A stretch of DNA of 64,000 nt, taken from Corylus avellana (Eukaryota > Streptophyta > Magnoliopsida > Fagales > Betulaceae). The first letter of the stretch is position 1. Every line of letters begins with the position of its first letter. The notes under the pieces were generated by a model that was not told the origin of the DNA, made no database searches, and saw only the letters and a list, made by a program, of their open reading frames with translations. Below, one piece after another: positions 38,601 to 49,400 of this stretch. The stretch is taken from assembly GCF_901000735.1 (NCBI RefSeq), contig NC_081541.1, positions 8,981,055 to 9,045,054 of the forward strand. Reading direction: 5' to 3'. Position numbers and translations under genes: made by a program.

Positions 38601-41600
38601 CATCTTTTTGTAATTGCAATGCATGCTACAAGTAATAAATATTTCCATTGAAGGCCAGAAAAGGTTCTCTTTGGCTATGCATTAAATTAGCAATTGGGAA
38701 TCCATTTCAACCATCCATGTCGATGGCGGTGATGGAACAGCTAACCTTGAGGGCGAGCAACTGAATAATCCCAGTCCTAAAGGCCCGGACGACGTCCCTC
38801 ATATTTGTCTACTCATTGCTTCTCTCTCGTGTGCTCTTCCTCTTGCCGTACCACTGCCGCTGGCTCTCGCCTTTCATGTCCACATCGCCTTCGATGTCCA
38901 AGTGTTTGAAGTAGCAAAGGGAGGAGGAGGATACCATGAGAAGGAGGGCCTTGGCAAAGGGCCTCGACATGGGCTTTGATACCAGCTACAAGGACTACTA
39001 GTGCCGATGGTCCATGTTCCTCTTCTTCGGGGCTTGTGGTGACTTTGATTTTTATTGTTAATTATATATATATATTATTTTGTATTTTTTTAATTGCAAG
39101 TGACACGTGTCACACTATGATTGGTACTGATAAGGCAAATTAACGAATTCTATCAACTTTTCTAACGGTAGGGACCAATTTATTTGTTTTTTCTTTTTTG
39201 CTTACCCTTGGGGAGTGGTGGGTTGAATTGTAAAGTCAAGGTTCGAACTTAAGACCATTGTTTTGATACCATGTGAACTCATCAATTGTCCAAAAAACTT
39301 AAACTGATGGGAAATAGTGAATTTGTTCATTTTAAATTAATATTCTAACACCTATATTTGTATTTGTACTCTCTCATAGATTTAAATCTTCATCAAGTTT
39401 TTGTATACTTGTCTACATCTATCATTTTAAAGGAATTCCATATGTATTTGATGCAGGCCCCAGCTAAGTTGGAAGTGGAGGTTACAAACCTAGCGGCGAA
39501 AGCTGGAAAAGGTATTTGTTATTGAGTTGCAAGGGCATCTAGGGATTCTGTTTTTGTCATTTTGTTGATTTCTGCGCTGATCCATTAAACTTATGATTAG
39601 TGATGGCATTCAATGGTCGTTTAACTTCTTATTACTTGATAACCAGTAACTTGTATATCTTCTTGCACGACTCCAACTTGTCACCATCTTTTATGCTTGT
39701 ATTGAATATGGAAACTAATTGTGCTTTCTTGGGAATGTTGTTGCCGGAGTTGGGTTTCACTTTATTGTACTATTATTATTCTTGTGGGAAAGGTTTACAT
39801 ACCCCTCTCAAACTACCACCTAATTGACAATGTCCCTCCCACACTTTCAATTGGGATAATGTCCTTCCTAAACTACCAAAATATTGTTAATATTCCCTAA
39901 GGCCAAGCCAAAAGACAAAAATGACCCTAAATTTGTTTTAATAAGACAATTTTTTTTTTTTCCTTTAAGAAAAAATGAAAACAATTTAAATTTTCACAAT
40001 TTTTTTTTTAAATAACTAGTTTTAGTTTTAGTTTTTATTTTATTAAGGGTATTTTCATTGATGGGGCCCCGGAGGACATTGACAATTTTTGGTAGTTTGG
40101 AGGGGGGAGTTGTTTTAATTAAAAGTTTGCAGGGGGACATTATCAATTGGGTGGTAGTTTGAGGAAGGTATGTGGACTTTCCCCTATTCATTTTTTGTTC
40201 TAAGTTTTTTTTTTTTTTTGATAAGTAATGATGATATAAAAAGAGCGCAGAGGGGCGCAACTCATATACACGGGAAGTATAACAGAGGGCGCCTAGGAAG
40301 GAGAAAAATGAAAAAGAAACTCAGAGAAACTAATCACTAAAGGAGCTAGACAAGCGGCCGTCCAAGAGTAAAGAGTAAAGAAGAAAAAATGAGTCAATTC
40401 CTCTAAGGTCCTAGTGGAATTTTCAAAACATCTAGCATTTCTTTCATTCCAAATACACCACATAAGACACAAAGGGATCATCTTCCACACAACCGCGCTT
40501 CGAGATCGTCCTCCCGACCACCAACTAGCAAACAAGTCCCTCACCCGGCACGGCATGACCCAATGCAACCCAAACCGCTGAAAAATCATGTGCCAAAGAG
40601 CACTTGCGAGCTCACAGTGGAGAAGAAGATGATCAACTGACTCTCCGTTTTTCTTGCACATACAACACCACTCCACTACCACTATGTTCCTCTTGCGCAG
40701 CGTGTCGTGAGTCAAAAATTTTCCGAGGGCCGCAGTCCACCCAAAAAAAGCCACCCGCTGAGGCACCTTAGTACGCCAGATGCTCTAGACAGGGAGACTG
40801 GAGCATAAATGCCTTCTATAATTAACAGATGTCGTATTGGGCCAAGGAAACTCCTCTTGATTAGAGATGGACAGAGCCTTATAGAACGACTTAACCTCAA
40901 ACTTGCCCTTCCTAGACGAAGCCCAGCAAATACGATCTACACTGCCAAGAGAAACCTTGCAAGAATACAACCGATCAAAGAAAGGAGAGACCAACTCCAA
41001 CTCCCAATCTTGGACCGATCGAACGAAAATGACATTCCACTCAATAATCCCATTCCTCCCAATAAAGTTATCCTTCACCCAAGCATCTTTGTGTCTGGCG
41101 ATACTGAATAAGGACGGGAAAGCTTGCTTCAAAGAATTGTCCCCACACCAAATATCATGCCAAAAACGAACTTTCGAACCCTCCCCCACCTCAAACCGAA
41201 TCCCTTTAGCAAAGAAATTCCACCCTTTACGAATATGCTTCCATAGACCCACACCATGAGAGCCCGAAACATCCTTCGTGCACCACCCACCTTCTTGGTC
41301 TTCATACTTAGCTTTGATCACCTTGCACCAAAGAGCCCCGTTTTCATTTGCATATCTCCAAAGCCATTTCCCCAAAATGGCTTGGTTAAACTGGTGCAAC
41401 TTCCGAATGCCAAGACCACCATATCGTAGAGGGCTGCAGACTTGGTTCCAACTTACAAGATGCATCTTGGGCTCATCCCCTAATCCTCCCCATAAGAAAT
41501 CTCTTTGGACTTTCTCCATCCTTTTAGCTACACTTACAGGAATCGGAAACAGCGACAAAAAGTAAGTCGGAAGATTGGCCAAAGTGCTCTTAATGAGGGT

Positions 41601-44600
41601 TAAGCGACCTCCTTTAGAAAGATACATTCTCTTCCAACCTGCCATCTGACGCTCCATCTTTTCGATCACTTCATTCCACATAGCCGTATCCTTGTACGAA
41701 GCCCCAAGAGGGAGACCCAAATACTTCATAGGCAAATCGGCAACACTACACCCAAGGATGTTAGCTAAAACCCCAATGTTCTCCACCTCACCAATGGCCA
41801 CAATCTTTGACTTTCCCAGATTCACTCTCAAGCCAGAAACAGCTTCAAAACATAAGAGAATGAGACGAATATACCGGATTTGCTCGATAGAATCTTCGCA
41901 AAAAATCAAAGTATCATCCGCAAATAAGGAGTGGGAGACCATCAACTCCGACAAGACCCTATTTCCCACCGAGAAACCCGTCAAAAAGCCTTGGTCAACC
42001 GTCGCATTCACCATCTTACTCAAGGCCTCCATAACAAGCACAAACAATAACGGTGAGAGAGGATCCCCTTGTCGGAGTCCCCTTGAACTGTTAAAGAACC
42101 CTTCCGGAGAGCCATTTACAAGAATGGAGAATCTTACCGTCTTAATACACCACTCTATCCAAGCCCTCCACCTCTCGCCGAAACCACACCTATGCAGCAA
42201 ATACAATACAAAGTCCCAATTAACATGGTCATAGGCCTTTTCCAAGTCCAGTTTACAAAGAACACTTGGCACCCCTGATTTCATGCGACTATCCACACAT
42301 TCATTTGCAATGAGAACGGAATCTAGGATTTGCCGACCCCCAATAAAAGCATTTTGAGAGTAGGAGATGACCTTACCCAAAACAGTTCTCATCCTATTGG
42401 CAAGAACCTTAGACACAATTTTGTACACCCCTCCCACCAGGCTAATGGGCCGAAAGTCCTTCATCTCCACCGCATCCGCCTTCTTCGGAATCAAGGAAAT
42501 GAAAGTTGCATTCAAGCTCTTCACCAATTGACGTCTACGATAGAACTCTGCAAACACTGCCATAACGTCTTGTTTAATAACACCCCAACAAGCTTGAAAA
42601 AAAGCCATGGAAAAGCCATCTGGACCCGGAGCCTTATCACCATCCATGCCTTTTACCACCTCCCAAACCTCATTTTCCTCGAAATCTCTTTCTATCCACC
42701 TATTATCCTCCTCATCAATGGACAAAAACGGCTGGTTATCCATTCTAGGGCGCCAAGTGCTTTGTTCCGAATAAAGGCTTTGGTAATACTGCACTATGTG
42801 ATCTTTTACCTCAGCTGGATCACCTGATAAAACGCCATTAATACTAAGCACTTCCACACGATTGTACCTTCTATGAGAATTAGCCATCTTGTGGAAAAAA
42901 CGAGTATTCCGATCCCCCTCCTTGAGCCACAAAGCTCTCGATTTTTGGCGCCAATGAATTTCTTCACATAATAATGTATTCTCCAAGTCTTTCAATTTGT
43001 CCACCTTCCGGATTTTCTCCTCATGATCTAAACCTCTCGATTCTGCCAACTCATCCAACTCCTGGATACCTCCCAACAACTCCTTTTTTTTCCTCCCAAT
43101 ATCCCCAAAGACCTCTTCATTCCACTTTTTCAAGTCCACTTTAAGGGATTTTAGTTTACTAGCCAGCACAAAACTAGGCAAACCCTCAACCGAATACGAC
43201 CCCCACCAAGAAGCAACCTTATCAACAAAACCCTCTGCCTTAAGCCACATATTTTCAAATTTAAAACCCTTCTTACCTCCCCAAGGAGTCCCACAGTCCA
43301 GCAATAAAGGAAAGTGATCCGAGAGTAGGCGTTGAAGTCTCTTTTGAGAAACTGCTGGGTAATGATCTTCCCAATCCAAGGAAAGCAAGAATCGGTCAAT
43401 CCTCGACCAACTCTCATTTTCTTGATTATTGGACCACGTAAATTGACCCCCCAACATCGGAATATCCACCAAATTATTCTCTGAAATGAAGTCCGAGAAA
43501 TCCATCATGCCCGCGGAATAATAGGAATCAATGGAGCGCTCACTAGGAAAACGTACAATGTTAAAATCCCCGCCCAAACACCAAGGGACCTCCCACACCC
43601 TCATCAAACCAGCCAACTCTTCCCAAAGAGCCCTTCTCTCCAAGTCCTCATTCGGCCCATACACTCCCCCAAACGCCCAAACCCATCTATCCTCTACATT
43701 TTGAAAAGAGCACGCCAAAGTGTAATGTCCCACACACTCCTCCTTACACTCCACTACCCTCCTATCCCACATCATTAGCATCCCCCCCGACGCACCATTA
43801 GAACCTTTATGCTTCCACCCCACGTGCTGACCTCCCCAAAGACTATGAATCACCTCTCTGGAGATAGTCTTCATCTTCGTCTCAATCAAACACACTATAT
43901 CTACTTTCCATTCCTTCAAAAGACCCCTAATGCGCAACCTTTTTTTGAGGGCATTCAACCCTCTCACATTCCAAACTACTATATTAAGCTTCATGATCTA
44001 CCACAACTGCCCCCTCACCTTCCTCAATCTCATCAAGTCCTTTGAATGTAGGAGCACCGGCAGAAACACCTCCCAAGTCCGAGTCGTGCTGCCTTCTAGA
44101 ATCTTCAATAGCTTTGAATAAAGCCTCCAAGTCCTCCTTTTTCCCCTCATCAGAAACACCAATTTTTGGGCAAAATTTGATGCAATTTCCAACTACCCAG
44201 TCGGATGAAATTGTGTCTGATCCTAAATCCTCCAAGCCTGCTGTTTCAGCAATTTTGTCCCCATCCATACCTGAATCAGACACAAAAAGCTCCAATACCG
44301 ATGTTCGATCCAGCCTTTCCTGCCCAAATTGAATCGATGGACCCAAACTCAAATCCTCCCCCCGACGAGCCTGCTGAGCCCATTCTCCCACGGCGAGAGG
44401 GTTTGTGCCGGCGAAACCAGCCTTCCGGCAAGAGGGACTCCCCTTCAGAAGCTGACGAGTGGCCCAAATCGAGCCCTCCCCAGTCTCGCCGGTCTCCATA
44501 GGCCTCACCGGCGCGTTCTGTTGTTCCTCCTCCGACTGGAGCGTCTCCGGCACCCTCTGGGACTGTTCCGGCGACGGTCCCAGGAGCCCCATAAGCTGCC

Positions 44601-46403
44601 CAGACGACGAGGTTGCGGCTTCTATCGAACCCACCCAAGTCTCGTCCCCTCTCTGCGGCCCATTCTTTCTCCTCCTATAAGTCAACAAGGATGTCTCTTT
44701 GTCGATAGGCTGGGTCTTCTTCACCGGACTACCGGGCTCCAAGTTTCTGGTTCTCTCTTCGGCCAGGATAATACCTTTCGCCCACGCAGACGTGCCGCTT
44801 AACTCCCTGGGAGTCCTTCCTGACGCTGACCCATTCCCCCCTCCCCCTGATAAAACTCTAACGGCCAAATTCGCCGGAGGAGCCATGGGAGGATGCGAGT
44901 CTTTTGGATTTTCCTTAAGGGCCTCCGAGGAGGCCACAACACTCAGACCAGCTTTAAATGGGCTATAGCCTGAGCCCACAACTCCTTTGGGCTTAAAAAC
45001 CATTTTCTTCTTGACCTTTAATCTATTTGTTCCTCCCGGTCCAACTTTCTTCTTCCCCTTCACTTCTGTCTTCCCCAGTCCATCTAATTTCATATTATCT
45101 GGCCCAAGCCCATTGAACTCCATCTGTTTAACCACCCTATCGATCCTGGTCATTCCCACGTCACATTCCCTCTTCAGACGTTTCAGCAATTCTTTCACGT
45201 TGAGGAGCTCGATGCCTACCTGCCCAGCATGGTACCCCATCCCCTCCCATCCCTTCATACGCTCAGAAGCTGACAACGACACCATCTGTTCCGCCGGCCT
45301 TGCTGTACCTCTCGCCGGAGCTGAAGATGAGACCTCCACGCAACCTTCATCCTTCGTAACAGACAGTCCCTTCTCTCCCGGATTTTGCACAGACTTGGCC
45401 GGCCAGAAAAACTTCGTCGAATCCCCCCCAAAACCTCCCTGAGCCTTCGCCGAAACTTGGACCTTCTTCAGACATACTGAATTCTTGCCATAGGCCTGTG
45501 CCTTCTGTTCCATAGGTCCTCGCCGACTTTGAACATGGCCGTATTTGTCTCCTTCCTGGGATTCCTTCGTCTGCAATCTCACTATTTCCGCAAAGCTTCT
45601 CTGGTTCTTAACCTCGTTATCTCCCTTTTCTCCCCTTAGCTCCCTATGCTCACTGACCACTCGCTTTTCCCAGAGAACTGACTTGGCCACTTTCATTTCC
45701 TTGATGAAACAATTCCATCCAAACCCACGACGTCCTTCAGGAATGATGATCGAGCCACACCTCCTTCTTCCATCAAATTCCTCCACTGTCAAGAAGCATC
45801 CATGCCTATTTGAACATTTTTGAGCAACTATTCTAGGATATCCAGCTCTGGATTGATCCCAAAAAACTTCAGAGTTGTCCACTGCCACCAAATCATCCAC
45901 TATACGCACCAACCAAGCTAGTTCATCTTTTTTTCAGGAAGATGGACCTTTTGAACCTTTTGCTCCTCTCAAAAATCCTCACCACTGATGCTCCTACCTT
46001 GATCAACACCTCAAACTCCTTGGACTCCACCGTCCACCTCCTCGGCCCAGCCATAACACAGCCAACAACTAACGCCAACCAGCACACACGCACCCCCACG
46101 CGCCAACACAGCTCTCAGCTCTCCAATTTACAGCTCTCAGCTCTCAGCTAGTTGTTCTGAAATGTCTTTATGCCTTATCAAAGAGGCCACAGCCTCATTC
46201 ATTACTTTTAGGGGAGACTTCACCACTCTTTTTTGTTTTAAGTTTTAGGAAGGTGATGTGCTACCTTTGAAATTTATCAATATTTATCTGGAGTTCTACA
46301 TTCAGAAAGATATAATGTTGCATCGTGTCTTTGTGGGGTTTCTTTTTCCCCAACCTTTTACGCAACGTTGCACTCGTCATAGAGAATTACCTGGATTATT
46401 CTT

Positions 46404-46441
<38 letters not shown>

Positions 46442-49400
46442 CTTATAATTGGTGCTTGAACAATACAGGTGAAGTTGTTGGGTCCATTTCCTTTTCTGTG
46501 GGACATGGTGCAAATATGTTGAAGAAGGTAACTTCAGTGAGGATGTTGAATCAACCACATAATGTTCAGAATATTATATCATATCCTCTAAGGAGAAGGG
46601 TGAGCTATTTGTAGTTTCATTCATTTATGCTTGTTCATGCAGTTACGGAATACTTATTTCTGTCTATATAATATTACAATTTTTGGCTTCATTGTTGTTT
46701 TTTGCTGGTTCAGCACAACGATGTTGAAGACATGCCTGACCAGGGTTGCCTACTGGTATCTACTACTTATTTTGAGAGGAAGACTGTTGCAAACTTAAAA
46801 ATAGATGCAGAAGATGAGAATGTTACTGATAGAGACATAGGATTTTGGGTTGGGCTTAGCCTGGAGGGCATGTGGGAGAGTGTTCGGTCATTGCTTCCAA
46901 TGTCAGTGGTCCCCAAATCATTCCAGAATGATTTTATTGCAATGGAAGTTCTCATGAAAAATGGCAAGAAGCACGTAATTTTCAGGGGTCTTGCAACAGT
47001 TGTAAATGATACAGATTTTAAATTGGATATTTCAGTTTGTCATGTGTCTTTGATTCATGGTCATGGTCCCTCTGTGGTAGAAGAGGTTTTTGAAAATCAA
47101 CGTTATCATCCAATTTCTGGTTGGAATAACAAGTGGCCTGGCTTTCGCGGTGATGATCCAGGGCGTTGGAGCACCAGGGACTTCTCATATTTATCGAAAG
47201 TGAGTGTACTCAAAGAGTATTGCATTAATATCATGTGTTTGTTCTTATTCTTGAACTATTACTAGAGTGTGTATTTTCACCCTCTTCTTGATTTGTTTTG
47301 AAGGATTTCTTTGAACCTCGCCTTCCCTCTGGATGGAAATGGACTTCAACTTGGACAACTGATAAATGTCAATTTGTTGACAACGATGGCTGGGCATATG
47401 GTCCTGACTTCAACAGTTTGAAATGGCCACCAACATCTTCAAAGTCTTGCACCAAGTCAGCTGTTGATGTTGTGCGCCGACGGCGATTAATTCGTACAAG
47501 GCAAAAATCTCCCGAGCAAGGGGTTAATTCCATGAAGAGTGTCTTTACTACCATAAGTCCTGGTGCTTCTGATGTTTTACCTTGGAGAAGTACATCCAAG
47601 GATTCTGATCAGTGTTTAGAAGTTCGTCCTTGTGTAGATCATCCTGAGCCCCCATATTCATGGGGTTGTCCAGTTGCCGTTGGTTCTGGCTCTGTGTATG
47701 GAAAGGACGAGCCTTTCATGGATCAAGGTTCACTCTATAGCCAAAAGCAGGAAACTAAGATGCCCAGTTTTGCATTCAAGTTGAATCAGCTCGAGAAGAA
47801 GGATATAATTTTGCGTTGTTCTAGCACTGGAAGCAGACAATGTTGGCTTAGTATAGGAGCAGATGCCTCAATTCTTCATACTGAACTAAATTCACCTGTT
47901 TATGATTGGAGAATATCTGTTAACTCTCCTTTGAAGTTGGAAAATCGGCTTCCATGTCCAGCTGAGTTCACAATCTGGGAAAAAGCAAGTGAAGGAAGTT
48001 GCATTGAACGACAGCATGGTATAATCTCTTCACGGAGGAGTGCACATATTTATTCAGCAGATATTCAGAAACCAATTTACCTTACATTGTTTGTTCAGGG
48101 TGGTTGGGTACTGGAGAAGGTAATAACTTGGTCTAAATATGTGTCCACCTGCTTTTTGTGCTTAAAAAATCTAACATATGAAATATTTACATTTGATAAC
48201 CATTTTCCCTTTTCATTTATTTATTTATTCTTTTGGCAGGATCCTATTCTTATTTTGGATCTTTCTTCCATAAACCATGTCTCATCTTTCTGGATGGTTC
48301 ACCAGCAAACTAAAAGGTTTGTGATTCCAAAGTTAACCTTTTTTCTGGTATATAAGGGTGTACCCGTTCTATGCATTCCGGTTCACAAGTTTCTTAATCA
48401 TGCAGTTCTTAAGCTAAATAATCTTACTAAATTTAATCTCTTCACATAAACTATGTAGCATATGTACTACGTCAAATTCCTTGTTAGTACTATATCCAAT
48501 TTTTCTTCCTAGAAATGTGGATGAATATAGGCTGGACTGAAACTTCCAAAAGTGCTTTGATTCTTTACTTTGTATGTTGTTCTTATCCAAGCCAAAGAGG
48601 GCCTGCTCTTTCTGGATTCTCTGGTGTTTCAAGGTTATTCATCTTTTGACAGAATTAAGTTTTGCATAATTATGAAATTTAACATCTGCTCCATTCTTTA
48701 GCAATAAGATTTTAAGAACACAAACATCAATAGGGGTTTCCCTATATACCTCTTGTATACATAGGTTGCGCCTCTCTACGCATTTTGATAATATACTTAT
48801 TACTTATCAAAAAAAAAAAAAAAAAAAGATTTTAAGAACACAAACATGTAGTAATTGATATTCTTACCCACATAGCTTTCACAATACCATACATTTCAAC
48901 ATGTTTATTTGTGGCTGTTCACTGCCAATATTATGATACGTTTCATTTCTCTTCTCAAAGCTGTTTCTGGTACATTCTATGGGTGTATTCGCTCTCTCTC
49001 TCTCTATGAAGAATGAAAGAAGTAAATAAATAAAACAAGAACCTCTATAGACAGGTATTGTATGTATGTGCTCTAATAAAGAACACTGTTTCTCTGCCTG
49101 ATAATTTAGGCATTTATATTTATACCTATCAATGATAATATCCAAAACCCCAAGGGGTTAGCCCAAGTGGTGGAGACCTTGGTTTTAAGGTTTGCTCCCT
49201 TCAAGGTCCAAGGTTCAACACCTCATGGGTGCAAACAATCTCTTGGGGCCACACTCCCTGGTGAAAAGTTAGCGATTTAACTAGTTCCGTGTAGAAAAAC
49301 TTCCGAGGGTGCGGTGCACGGGACCGGGGTTTACTCTGCAGGAGTGGGTCCGAAGGGCCCTGCCTTGAAGAGGTTCCTCAACATAAAAGAAATTAAAAAA

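Larger units (their letters stand above)
37868..39215. mobile_element. TIR element (Pack-MULE-like) carrying a host gene fragment
   Basis: Inverted ends: left about 37953-38080 (GTAAGC, A-run, AATTGGTCCCT, GTTGTAAAAGTTGAC, GTGTGACACGTGT); right about 39070-39210, their reverse complement (ACACGTGTCACAC, TCAACTTTTCTAACGG, AGGGACCAATT, GCTTAC). The left side extends about 85 bases further out (GGTTCTTGTGGTTTGAAG) with no right counterpart, so the right end looks truncated. Inside are a foldback MITE (38102-38519), a GGCCACC/GGCCGCCCC-rich patch and a GC-rich gene fragment (38717-39034). No transposase. Superfamily is inferred from structure only. Confidence 0.68.
36570..39456. other. 2.9-kb intron with a gene-capturing TIR element
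   Basis: First 1.2 kb is plain AT-rich intron with one tail-only LINE insertion (37297-37313). From about 37805 it contains TRIM-like LTR pieces enclosing a TIR element with a nested foldback MITE and a captured gene fragment. Confidence 0.8.
40209..46228 (-). mobile_element. full-length LINE (subfamily B), 6.0 kb, with TSD
   Basis: The antisense tail starts at about 40209. ORF2 is at 43994-40293, ORF1 at 46054-43984, and a 5' UTR of about 175 bases follows. Direct repeats TTTTTTGTTCTAAGTTTT (40191-40208) and TTTTTTGTTTTAAGTTTT (46229-46246) differ at one base, indicating a fairly recent insertion. It is the only LINE here with both ORFs and a 5' UTR. Confidence 0.95.
39512..46468. other. 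7.0-kb intron with MITE and full-length LINE
   Basis: Foldback MITE at 39786-40183, then the LINE at 40209-46228 between 18-bp duplications, then 200 bases of intron ending in a TA microsatellite and the acceptor. Confidence 0.9.

Noticed and set aside
44042..45823. Series of + strand open frames over LINE ORF1
   Set aside because: They are reverse-strand shadows of the long ORF1 frame in GC-rich sequence.
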